A stretch of DNA of 64,000 bases from Microbulbifer variabilis (GTDB lineage Bacteria; Pseudomonadota; Gammaproteobacteria; Pseudomonadales; Cellvibrionaceae). The translations under genes were made by a program, and so were the position numbers. The stretch covers positions 2,029,001-2,093,000 of the forward strand of contig NZ_CP092418.1 in NCBI RefSeq assembly GCF_023716485.1, written 5' to 3'. Position 1 is the stretch's first letter, and every line of letters starts with the position of its first letter. Below, one piece after another: positions 36,605 to 44,248 of the stretch. The notes under the pieces were generated by a model that was not told where the DNA came from, made no database searches, and saw only the letters and a list, made by a program, of their open reading frames with translations.

Positions 36605-36925
36605 TTCTCAGGTGTCTCATTTCTTGGAGAATCTATCCTCAGCTCCTCCATCGCCTAATTTTTGTTCATTTTTGGTGCGCACATAGATCTCTCCTAGATG
36701 GGCGTGGATGGCTATCTTTACTTGATTATTTTTAGTTACTATGATTGTAGCATTCATACCAACTTATAGTTTTTTTAGCGCAGTGCTTTTGGAGCAACCT
36801 ATTTGCTTCCAGCTGATACTCAAGTCGTGGGAGAGCATTCCATGATGGGGAGGCTTGGTAGGTGAAATAAGTATTACGAAGCCAACGAGATCTTAGGGCC
36901 AGCCTTGATAACATGGAAATAAACA
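36605..36925 (-). pseudogene. csrA-repeat copy (csrA with internal deletion)
   Basis: TTCTTGGAGAATCTATCCTC, GCGCACATAGATCTCTCC and GGCTATCTTTACTTGATT give the csrA 3' half in reverse. A deletion removes the APKSL coding. The upstream region continues as TTCCAGCTGATACTCAAG, GCATTCCATGATGGGGAGGC. The lipoprotein gene at 37045 starts 120 bases beyond. Confidence 0.75.
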
Positions 36926-37044
36926 TTTCGTAAAGCCGGCTGATAAACTACTGTCAGCTTCAGGTTGCTATTTTATTTGGTGGATGACCTTAATCGCACA
37001 GTGTAATATTTACAATTACTTTTAGAATAGGATGCCAAGCAAGC

Positions 37045-37326
37045 ATGAAAAAAATAATAATTTCATTTGCGCTAATGATCGTACTGACCGGATGTGCTGG
37101 AACCAAATTTGAATTCCAGAAAGCGAGGCAGGTTAAGGTTGGTATGACGGAGGCTCAGTTGACTGAGATGATGGGTTCCCCTTACTCGGTTACTGCACGA
37201 GGTGAGGACCAAATTTGGGTGTGGGTTGAAGTAAATCCAATTACCATGGCGAGCAAGTCTGTTTCTTTTATTCTTCGCGATGGTAAGGTTCGGGAAGTTC
37301 CAAAAATTCCTGAATCATTTCAGTAA
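37045..37326 (+). CDS. BamE/SmpA-like lipoprotein (93 aa)
   Basis: A small lipoprotein with a clear signal and lipobox (FALMIVLTGCAGT, Cys17). The body is a BamE/SmpA-like fold: FQKARQVKVGMTEAQLTEMM, then GSPYSV, then WVWVEVNP and SFILRDGKVREVP. The KVGMTEAQL helix is diagnostic. It should sit in the inner or outer membrane facing the periplasm. It is too small and isolated to be the housekeeping bamE; more likely a paralogue of unknown role. It sits between two csrA repeats. Confidence 0.78.
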   Translation: MKKIIISFALMIVLTGCAGTKFEFQKARQVKVGMTEAQLTEMMGSPYSVTARGEDQIWVWVEVNPITMASKSVSFILRDGKVREVPKIPESFQ

Positions 37327-37504
37327 GTTGTGACGTGCATCCAGTAGCTATAAAAATTATTTCTGATCATGGTTGCAAGCGCATTGATGACCGCTTTAGA
37401 GTCTGCTCGCCATAATAAGTATACGGCTCTCTCGGGAGCTTCGATCATCTACGAGCGTTAATTTATAAGAAAGTATAGAAAATAAATAGCTAAATAACAG
37501 AGGC

Positions 37505-37960
37505 TTGGTGTTATTCCCCTTCCGTGGAGAACTTTCCCTCAACGCCTGCCATTGCTTACTTTTTGTTCTCTCTCGATGCGGACATAGATCCCTCCTCGAT
37601 GGATGGGGAGGGATTTGGGGGCATGGATACCTATCTTTACTTGGCTACCTTTCACTTTCAGTGCTGTGATTTAGACACTTGTCCCGATTCTCAGGCTTTC
37701 TCCGGTTAAGTGCTTTATGGTCAACGTGCCTGCTTCGCGCTCATTTTGGGTATTCTTTGGTGGGGGAGTTTGCTAAGTAATACTTTGCGGGTGGGGAATG
37801 ATCGTAGTGGTGCAGGATAGGGAAAGGTTGGGGTAGTCTTCCTGAGTTGGTATTTCACTAGAACTTGTTGAGTTTAAATGATTTCCATAGATTCAATGCT
37901 AATTTTATCATCTGGCTTCTGCTGTCCTGTTCACCATTCTAGAAAGCGGGCGTCCAGAAC
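37505..37960 (-). pseudogene. csrA-repeat copy (csrA with one internal stop)
   Basis: The minus-strand reading is LTIKHLTGESLRIGTSV, then TAA, then ITALKVKGSQVKIGIHAP and KSLPIHRGGIYVRI. ATG has become TTG and a key Arg of the first strand is Leu. Left end CCCCTTCCGTGGAGAAC; right end TTCCTGAGTTGGTATTTCAC through GGGCGTCCAG. This is one of the two copies that best define the complete repeat unit. The GIY-YIG-type gene at 38066 starts about 105 bases beyond. Confidence 0.85.
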
Positions 37961-38065
37961 TATAAGCTTTTATTAGATATCCAGAATTACTAAGAATGAA
38001 GCTTTGCAAATCCAGAAAAAGGTGATATATAGATGCCGATCATTAATAACTGTTAAGGTTCGCAT

Positions 38066-38722
38066 ATGAGATTCCGTGACGGTGTTAGAAATCTTCTCTC
38101 AGCACATCCCGATGGCCTAACTCCTCAGGAAATCCGAGATCTAATAAAAGAAAATTATCCAATATTGTATGGTACGGAATCTCATAGGAAAAATGTCGAA
38201 AAGGGACATTTTAAAGATTTGGATCATGCAGTTTTAGCGCAAATATATGTAGTTCAAAAAAATGCTAGTGATATGTACTCAGATCGATCACAGAAACCTA
38301 TGAAAGTGTTCTTGATTGGTGCTAATGCTATAGATTCGGCTGAGACTGATGGAACGGAAGATACTATTTCTACAGAGGTTTTAGAAAATTTAGAACGGGG
38401 AATCGGAACTCTTTATATACTTGGAACAAACCTTTATACCGAGAATAGAAAAGAGATTGTGAAAATTGGCATAACGACAGGCTCGGTAGAGAATCGTATT
38501 AATCAGTTATACAACACTAGTGTTCCATATCGGTTTCGAGTTATTCAAGAAATCGAAACTACTAACTATAGTGAGCTTGAACAGGCTATGCACAAGATTT
38601 TCGATCCTTACCGCATAAATAGATCACGTGAATTTTTTACAGAAGAATGTTTAGAGTTTGTATCTCCATTAATTGATATACATATGAAGATAGCAAGTGT
38701 AAAGGAAGTCGAATCGCTGTAA
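38066..38722 (+). CDS. T5orf172-type GIY-YIG protein with an N-terminal winged-helix-like domain
   Basis: A 218-aa two-domain protein. Residues 1-75 (RNLLSAHPDGLTPQEIRDLI ... HAVLAQIYVV) read as a winged-helix or HARE-HTH-like DNA-binding unit. Residues 110-205 are a T5orf172/MUG113 domain of the GIY-YIG superfamily: GTLYILGTNL, EIVKIGITTGSVENRINQLY with the GI.T and Arg, YSELEQAMHKIF, and SREFFTEE. The family occurs in phage and mobile-element proteins, presumably as a DNA nuclease. GTTCGCAT precedes the ATG, with no clear ribosome site. Confidence 0.78.
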   Translation: MRFRDGVRNLLSAHPDGLTPQEIRDLIKENYPILYGTESHRKNVEKGHFKDLDHAVLAQIYVVQKNASDMYSDRSQKPMKVFLIGANAIDSAETDGTEDTISTEVLENLERGIGTLYILGTNLYTENRKEIVKIGITTGSVENRINQLYNTSVPYRFRVIQEIETTNYSELEQAMHKIFDPYRINRSREFFTEECLEFVSPLIDIHMKIASVKEVESL

Positions 38723-38825
38723 GCGAATTGCTCTATTTAGCTGCTTAAAGTAGTTTACGTAGATTACCCTATGAAGCCAAGGGGTTTACTGGACCACTAT
38801 ACCTCCTCCTTTGAATATTTTATTC

Positions 38826-39011
38826 TCAACGCTTCCCGCTGCCTACTTCTCGCTCTCTTTTGATGCGTACATAGATCTCTTCTCGGGGAGCAGAGAGGTA
38901 CTTGGGGGCGTGGATACCTATCTTTACTTGATTGCCTTTCGCTATCAGCATCATGACTGAAACATTGGTTCCAATTCCTAGTGTTTTTCCAACTCGGTGC
39001 TTTAGGGGCAA
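38826..39011 (-). CDS. CsrA-like protein, copy with altered start and RNA-binding residues
   Basis: A complete CsrA-length frame of 61 codons if the TTG at 39011 is used; the ancestral ATG one codon upstream reads ATA. AGGAAAC lies at ribosome-site distance, and a longer frame opens at 39068. The core is [13 protein letters not shown] ([17 protein letters not shown]), ending [15 protein letters not shown]. Compared with E. coli CsrA, Arg6 is His and the VHR of the second RNA-contact segment is APR (SAPREEIY), so RNA binding is probably weakened. The remaining repeat runs to about 39165 (GAAGCATGGTAAGTGATTATTGG). Function doubtful; possibly a pseudogene. Confidence 0.6.
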   Translation of the reverse strand: MPLKHRVGKTLGIGTNVSVMMLIAKGNQVKIGIHAPKYLSAPREEIYVRIKREREVGSGKR

Positions 39012-39236
39012 TATGTTGTTTCCTGCTGATATTAAAGCTGTAGATGATACTATTTGGTTGGGAAGCATGGTAAGTGATTATTGGAGGAAGAGTGGGGTGT
39101 GGCGTTGGGTGATGGGCTCAGAATAGGAAATGGGAGGGCGAGGCTTCCGGAGGTTGACGAGGTTTCGTAATAAAGTAGTTTACTTAACAGGTGCGTGATT
39201 ATAGCATTATATAAAAGCGATATATAAGGATAAACT

Positions 39237-39659
39237 GTGAGCCTGGAAGTAATTGTCATATCTTTTATAGTTTCGTTTTTCGCTGGAATAGCGGGTATCA
39301 AATATATTCGTTTTAGGGAAGATCAGATCCGAAAGAAGATTGAAGAGATAGACTCTCATCAAGAGTTTGTCGAGAAGTTGAGCAAAGGGAATACTAAGCT
39401 ACTGAGAAGTTCACTTACGCTAATTTTTATTTGTTTCTTTCTTCTTTTTATTGTCGTCGCACTTCTGTTAATGATTCATTTTTTCAATCCACCTTTGTTA
39501 CTTCGGAGCATAATTTACGGCCTCTGTCTTGGTGGGCTTGGTACTGGAGCAGGCGTTTGTTTTTACTTTGCAAGAGCCATTATCCAGAGTAATGACCTGC
39601 GAAGTACTAAAGCTAAGTTGCATGAAAAACGAGAAAAGCTTGAGAGTAAAATTACATAG
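39237..39659 (+). CDS. Hypothetical membrane protein (140 aa)
   Basis: No family recognised. GTG start with AAGGA ribosome site. One hydrophobic segment at the N-terminus (VIVISFIVSFFAGIAGI), a charged helix (IRKKIEEIDSHQEFVEKLSK), two further transmembrane helices (LIFICFFLLFIVVALLLMI and IIYGLCLGGLGTGAGVCFYF), and a basic coiled C-terminus. The start lies about 70 bases after the csrA repeat above. Confidence 0.55.
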   Translation: MSLEVIVISFIVSFFAGIAGIKYIRFREDQIRKKIEEIDSHQEFVEKLSKGNTKLLRSSLTLIFICFFLLFIVVALLLMIHFFNPPLLLRSIIYGLCLGGLGTGAGVCFYFARAIIQSNDLRSTKAKLHEKREKLESKIT

Positions 39660-39871
39660 TAAGTGTGTGTTGTCTGAATTGATTTTTTAGCTAGTAACCT
39701 TACATTGTATGATTCACTACTAAAAATAGAGGCCATGTGGTTTGGGTTGGAGTATTGGTGTCAGAGGCTACATACTTGCATAACTTTTCTCCAACAGAAT
39801 CACTCCTATGCTAAGGCCTTCATCGTTACATGACGACTCTTAGCTTCCCGTTAGGCTCATGAGAAATAGCT

Positions 39872-40687
39872 TTGATTTTATATAAATACATGTCCTTTCA
39901 AGCAGCTCAAGCAGTAGTGGATAGCTTGTCGATAGGGTTCTCTTGCTTAGAGGATTTGAATGATCCTTTCGAGTGCACGTCATTCGGATTCGCTAATGAT
40001 GATAAGTCTGGCACAACTGCTAGTTTGGCAACAACTGCATGCAAGAATAGATTTTCAAGAAACTACGGGATATTGTCATTAACTAGACAGCCGCTAAACC
40101 CTTTGATGTGGTCGCACTACGGGGATGAGCACCAAGGCGTTGTTGTTGGAATAGATATAGACAAGGCTGGATTGTCAAATATTGATACGTGCATAATCCC
40201 TAGTCAGTATGGAGAGGTAATTTACTCTGCTACCAAACCACATAGTAATTTACCTATCCCTAGTTATGATCAGCTCATGAATATTGGTAATGCAATAGAA
40301 TTTGACGCCGATTCCTATAATCTTTTAAAAAGAGCGTTTTTATACAAATCTACTGAATGGAGCTATGAAGAAGAGGTGCGGGTTGTGAAGCAAATTTCAC
40401 ATTTACCATTCGGATACTATCACTCAACAGGTCGTTATGGAGAGTGGAGTAAGATTAGTGTTTCCGGGCGTCCATTATATTGTCTAGATATACCAGAAGG
40501 GGCAATTAAGGAAATCTACTTAGGTCGCCACATTTATAAAAATGTGTCAAAGAAGGAGGCGCTTAGCCTCAAGGGCCTGAAAGATGTTTTACAAGCTTGG
40601 GGAGCAATGGATATCCAATTATTTTCATGTGAGCCAGATATTAATTCCTGGGGCTTAAAAGCACAAAGGTCTATACATCAATGCTAA
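39872..40687 (+). CDS. DUF2971 domain protein
   Basis: A 271-aa DUF2971 family protein. LYKYMSFQAAQAVVDSLSIGF opens the domain (the usual 'lYKY....... l....i.fs'), LEDLNDPFECTSFG gives the N-D-P-F motif, and LSLTRQPLNPLMWSHYGDEH the conserved 'cFS...nn.lMWshYa..h.G' block. The C-terminal EEVRVVKQ matches the 'W..E.E.R' segment. Members are common in defence and mobile islands; biochemical role unknown. TTG start; no neighbour within 200 bases. Confidence 0.82.
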   Translation: MILYKYMSFQAAQAVVDSLSIGFSCLEDLNDPFECTSFGFANDDKSGTTASLATTACKNRFSRNYGILSLTRQPLNPLMWSHYGDEHQGVVVGIDIDKAGLSNIDTCIIPSQYGEVIYSATKPHSNLPIPSYDQLMNIGNAIEFDADSYNLLKRAFLYKSTEWSYEEEVRVVKQISHLPFGYYHSTGRYGEWSKISVSGRPLYCLDIPEGAIKEIYLGRHIYKNVSKKEALSLKGLKDVLQAWGAMDIQLFSCEPDINSWGLKAQRSIHQC

Positions 40688-40789
40688 CAAAGCCATTGTA
40701 ATGCGAGGTTAAATGGTATCTGTCTTTAGCTGTAGTATAGGGGCGATATTGATACTCCCTACCTTCTGATAAGGATTGATCCCTACAGT

Positions 40790-40950
40790 AATGGAGGCTC
40801 GATACGTAATCTCTCTCCGTAGAGAATTTGTTCTCAATCTCTTCTACAGTCTGCTTCTTGTTCTTTTTTGATACGCACGTAGATCTCTTTTCGGTTGATA
40901 GGAAGAGATATAGGGCGTGGATGCCTAGCTTACTTTCCTATATTGCTATT
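40790..40950 (-). pseudogene. csrA-repeat copy (csrA 3' half)
   Basis: CTCTCCGTAGAGAATTTGTTCTC, CTGCTTCTTGTTCTTTTTTG and ATACGCACGTAGATCTCTTTTC followed by GGGCGTGGATGCCTAGCTTAC is the csrA 3' half in reverse. The upstream part is missing; the frame of the following HNH gene opens within this copy. Confidence 0.65.
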
Positions 40951-41749
40951 GATAAAAACTGATAAGATGCTCGAGTCATTACGATTGATAACATACGGGC
41001 TTCACGGTGCGCCTATGCTATCGCTTAGGCGACCCTTTGGAAGGGGTTGCACTCTACATATAGGATTTACATTGAGCGAAAACTGGACAGATGAAGAATT
41101 AAAAGCAGCAGTAGAAGCTTATCTTGACATGCATGCCAAAGAGGCTAATGGAATATCTTTTGTAAAGAGGGACATCTACGCTGATCTATCTAGTCGATTT
41201 GGTAGAACAGAAAAGTCATATGAATATCGAATGCAGAACATTTCTTATGTCTTCTCGATTATGGGGCGGGATTGGATTTCAGGTTTAAAACCTGCAAAGA
41301 ATGTCGGATCGAATACAGCTTCAACAATTGAGCGCTAAATTTCAGAAGTTGAAGAGCAAAAATTTCCAAAAGTTGCAGAGTTTGAAAGTCAGGTTCTAGC
41401 CTATAAGTCGAAGAATTCGTTAGTTAAACCAGAGGGAATTAAGGAGCCAAACAAAACATATTCCGAAATTACGAGTTATGTTAGGGACCCAAAGGTAAAG
41501 GCATGGGTTTTAAAAGAGGCTTCTGGTCAATGTGAATGTTGCGGATCTGATGCTCCTTTCATTACTACTGAAGGGGAGCCGTTTCTTGAGGTCCATCATC
41601 TGCGTCGATTAGCTGACAATGGCTCAGACACTATAACTAATGCGGTGGCACTATGCCCGAACTGTCATAGAGAGTTCCACTATGGCATAAATAAGAAAGT
41701 GTTAGTTGCAAAGATGTATGAAAGCGTTGACAGGCTCCGGCGTGAATAG
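40895..41749 (+). pseudogene. HNH endonuclease gene interrupted by one in-frame stop
   Basis: The first 147 codons carry a helical N-terminal domain (WTDEELKAAVEAYLDMHAKE, DIYADLSSRFGR, MQNISYVFSIMGRDW) and end with TAA at 41336-41338. The same frame continues without another stop for 136 codons to TAG at 41747-41749. That part encodes a complete HNH nuclease: CECCGSD for the first zinc pair, FLEVHHLRRLADNG for the ββα-metal core, NAVALCPNCHREFHYG for the second zinc pair. The domain order matches known HNH proteins of this type. The first ATG in the conserved part may be at about 40967. A single nonsense change separates DNA-recognition and catalytic parts. Confidence 0.75.
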
Positions 41750-41941
41750 AAATATAGCAATTTGGCTAAACTCTTTCTGGTAGCTTCGGAGTCTCTGTTG
41801 GATTGCCTCTTCGTGATCTGAGCTTGCCGTTTAGTCAGCGTTAGTACGATAATCATGGATTAATATGTCGTAGTTTTGGCAGGGCGCAGCCTCTAAAGAA
41901 AGTAGAGTTCAGGTTGATCTCCTTCCATGGAGAAGCTTTCC

Positions 41942-42130
41942 TCAACGCCTTCCATTGCCTAGTTTTTGTTCATTTTTTATACGCATATAGATCTCTTCAC
42001 GATGGGCGGGAAGGGATTTGGGGGCGCGGATGCCTATCTTTACTTGATTTCCCTTCACTTCCAACACTGTGATCGAGACATTCGTACCAATTCTTAGGTT
42101 CTCGCCTGTTCGGCGCTTTAGGGTCAACAT
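41942..42130 (-). CDS. csrA: CsrA/RsmA family RNA-binding regulator (intact repeat copy A)
   Basis: A 62-aa CsrA homologue, the small dimeric protein that binds GGA-containing hairpins in mRNA leaders and represses or activates translation. The sequence [15 protein letters not shown] opens with the first RNA-binding strand (L4, R6, R7 kept), then [18 protein letters not shown], then the second contact segment [10 protein letters not shown] with the essential Arg44. TAGGAGAAAAC gives a strong ribosome site. The repeat unit runs from about 41905 to 42300. A nine-fold AGAGT tandem repeat lies about 75-120 bases upstream of the start, where the other copies have a single unit. This is one of two intact csrA copies among about a dozen relics; probably a paralogue beside a housekeeping csrA elsewhere. 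Confidence 0.92.
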   Translation of the reverse strand: MLTLKRRTGENLRIGTNVSITVLEVKGNQVKIGIRAPKSLPAHREEIYMRIKNEQKLGNGRR

Positions 42131-42205
42131 GTTTTCTCCTACCGATACTCAAGATGTGGGTGGGTATTCCTTGGTGGGGAAGCTTGGTAAGTGATGCTTG
42201 GTGAA

Positions 42206-42250
42206 AGAGTAGAGTAGAGTAGAGTAGAGTAGAGTAGAGTAGAGTAGAGT
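42206..42250. repeat. Pentanucleotide tandem repeat (AGAGT)9 upstream of csrA
   Basis: Nine perfect AGAGT units (ACTCT on the csrA strand) located 76-120 bases before the ATG of the intact csrA at 42130. The equivalent spot of the other intact copy (about 43607) has a single GAGTGGGG. Slippage here would change the spacing of the csrA promoter or leader. Confidence 0.95.
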
Positions 42251-42447
42251 GGAGCGCGGGGGCGGTGGGTGCAGAATAGGAAAAGGCGGGCGCTAGGCTC
42301 AAATGGTCATTCGCGTTATCATTACCCATCCATATCAGGCTTTCACTTATTAATGTCCATGATTGGTCGGACCGCAATGAACCGGGAAAATACTGCCTTC
42401 AGTGAGGGCTAAAGGCGGATCTCAACAGGCAGATTCAAGGAGAAGAA

Positions 42448-42981
42448 ATGCAACCGTCACATAAGGAAACGTTAGAACGGTATGATGTATTTCGAACGCA
42501 AGCAAGAGATATAGCAAAAGAAAGCCTGCCCGGAAACCTGAAGGGCGTTCTAAATGTTGAAGGTATAGATCACAAAACCTTAAATGCTTTCCAGGCTTGG
42601 AAGGATACCGCTGAACGAAAGGTTTCATGGGATTGGGAATTTTCCCGGAGCTATAAGATTTTCTATCCGAAGTCATTCGATATGTCAGTTTGGTTAGGAA
42701 ATACTTTATGTTCAATGTCCCTTGGTCGCCCTACATTCAAGGGCACCGAAATGCGTTTAGATTTTATAGAGAGAGCCCCTAAGAATTGTCCATACGCCGG
42801 TGAAATGTTCAGTATTTCTCTATTGGCGTATGAAATTTATGGGGATCTAATTGGTGCAAAGAAAATTCGCATCATGGAGCCTATGAATGACAAGCTCATA
42901 AAGTACTATATGTCTCATGGTGGGTTTAAATTGGTTGGTTCAAAGAAAGGCAATCCACATTATCTGGTAAGAGACTTATGA
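42448..42981 (+). CDS. GNAT-like hypothetical protein (177 aa)
   Basis: No family name can be assigned. The C-terminal half looks like a diverged N-acetyltransferase fold: MRLDFIERAPKNCPYAGEMF, SISLLAYEIYGDLIGAKKIR, and the closing NDKLIKYYMSHGGFKLVG, the usual 'N..ai..Y...GF' end. A canonical Q/RxxGxG loop is missing. AAGGAGAAGAA supplies a strong ribosome site. The stop overlaps a 53-codon acidic ORF (ATGA), suggesting a two-gene module. It follows intact csrA copy A. Confidence 0.6.
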   Translation: MQPSHKETLERYDVFRTQARDIAKESLPGNLKGVLNVEGIDHKTLNAFQAWKDTAERKVSWDWEFSRSYKIFYPKSFDMSVWLGNTLCSMSLGRPTFKGTEMRLDFIERAPKNCPYAGEMFSISLLAYEIYGDLIGAKKIRIMEPMNDKLIKYYMSHGGFKLVGSKKGNPHYLVRDL

Positions 42982-43139
42982 ACGATAAAGAAAGATACGA
43001 ACAGGCAAAAAAGAAAGCCGAAGAGAGGGCAAAAGAGTTGTTCAAGCCACTTCCTGAAGATATTAAGGAAGAGCTTGAAAAAGATAGCACTTTGGGCTCA
43101 CCGGAAAACCTAATAGATCGTAGTGATGAAGAAGAATAG
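42978..43139 (+). CDS. Small acidic protein (53 aa) coupled to the GNAT-like gene
   Basis: ATG overlaps the previous stop by four bases. The product is one charged helix plus an acidic tail (KKKAEERAKELFKPLPEDIK ... DRSDEEE). No family recognised. Tight coupling and acidic nature are compatible with an antitoxin or accessory subunit, but this is inference only. The gene is too short to be listed by most gene finders. Confidence 0.55.
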   Translation: MNDKERYEQAKKKAEERAKELFKPLPEDIKEELEKDSTLGSPENLIDRSDEEE

Positions 43140-43352
43140 GTTGAAAAATGACCTCAGTCTTCTGCGAGCTAGTTATACTGCTTGTTCGATCCAATTTGTG
43201 TTGACTTTTACCTTTCTGTGGAGAGATGTCTTTTTGTAGTTGTGAAGAGGGCTGTATAAGTTCACTGCCCTATACCTCGAAGATAACTAGCTATTAATAG
43301 CGTCTTTATTGAGGTGGAGCCTCCTTCCTTGGAGAGCCATTCTTCAACACCT

Positions 43353-43532
43353 TCAATTGCCTACTTTGTGTTCTCTTTTAATACGCACATAGATCTCTTC
43401 ACGATGGACGGGGAGGGATTTAGGGGCGCGGATACCTATCTTTACTTGATTTCCCTTCACTTCTAACACTGTGATCGAGACATTCATTCCAATTCTGAGG
43501 TTTTCGCCTGTTCGGCGCTTTAGGATCAACAT
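43353..43532 (-). CDS. csrA: CsrA/RsmA family RNA-binding regulator (intact repeat copy B)
   Basis: A 59-aa intact CsrA. It begins [18 protein letters not shown], with L4, R6 and R7 as in E. coli CsrA, then the core [17 protein letters not shown] and [17 protein letters not shown] with the Val-His-Arg44 contact residues. TAGGAAACAAAC precedes the ATG. The surrounding repeat (about 43318-43710) matches copy A closely, including the outer block GCGCGGGGGCGGTGGG and CAGAATAGGAAAAGGCGGGC. It differs from copy A at several residues, so both could be functional paralogues. Confidence 0.92.
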   Translation of the reverse strand: MLILKRRTGENLRIGMNVSITVLEVKGNQVKIGIRAPKSLPVHREEIYVRIKREHKVGN

Positions 43533-44084
43533 GTTTGTTTCCTAGCGATACTCAAGCTGTGAGTGGGCATTCCTTTGTGGGGAAGCTTGATAAGTGATGC
43601 TTGATGGAAGAGTGGGGTGGGGCGCGGGGGCGGTGGGCGCAGAATAGGAAAAGGCGGGCGCTAGGCTCCCAGAGCTTGGGGAATCGCTCCAAGCTGCTGA
43701 TTGTGCTCCACTTTATTGAAGACGAGCGGGTTTCTAGCGTAGTATGCATACAGCCATCTTGATAGTGTCCTTATCAATTTGGTTAGCTGGCCCCTGGTGT
43801 TGCAGCACCTTGGGTCAGCGCCTTTTCTCTATTCTTACTTCACGTTTCGGCTCTCTTATTGATAGTGTGGATGCTTCAGAAATTTTGGGATCTTTGCTAG
43901 AGGACAGCGACCGTAGAAATTTGCTTGATCGCAACCCGCCATACCGATTGATATCTATCAATTCTACTCAGCTGTGACACTGAATAAAACTTAATATATT
44001 CCAATAAGAAAATTTACGCGCCTATATTTCTCTAAGATTTTGTGCCGAAAAGCTGGTTTCCTTGAATGCTCATTGTGCTCCTGT

Positions 44085-44160
44085 ATTTGGTGCTGGTTAA
44101 CGCTTTAGTCGATAGGGTTGGCGGGTTATACTTTAATTGGTCGGTATCTAGGATTGCTCC
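44085..44160. repeat. Short dispersed repeat, copy 2 (partner at 29294-29370)
   Basis: ATTTGGTGCTGGTTAAC, TTTAGTCGATAGGGTTGG and GGGTTATACTTT repeat the text that ends the thioesterase gene at 29.3 kb. Here it stands alone between the last csrA repeat and the three-gene operon. The reading before it (HCAPVFGAG and stop) ends exactly like the thioesterase (SFGAG and stop). Confidence 0.75.
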
Positions 44161-44248
44161 CGTTGCAATGCACAGTTTTTGTTATTGAAATCAATGTGCA
44201 GGACATCTCAGTTCTGTCTTTAGTGAGAATAAATAGTTGGATGGTTAA

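Noticed and set aside
20857-41749. Programmed readthrough or recoding of the in-frame stops in the DUF1963, YcxB-like, HNH and 36121 genes
   Set aside because: The stops are TGA, TAA and TAG without shared context, and several genes also have frameshifts or lost starts, so ordinary decay explains them better.
43744-43977. 77-codon frame with a signal-peptide-like start (MHTAILIVSLSIWLAG)
   Set aside because: No ribosome site, and the remainder lacks protein-like character; probably chance sequence between the last csrA unit and the operon.
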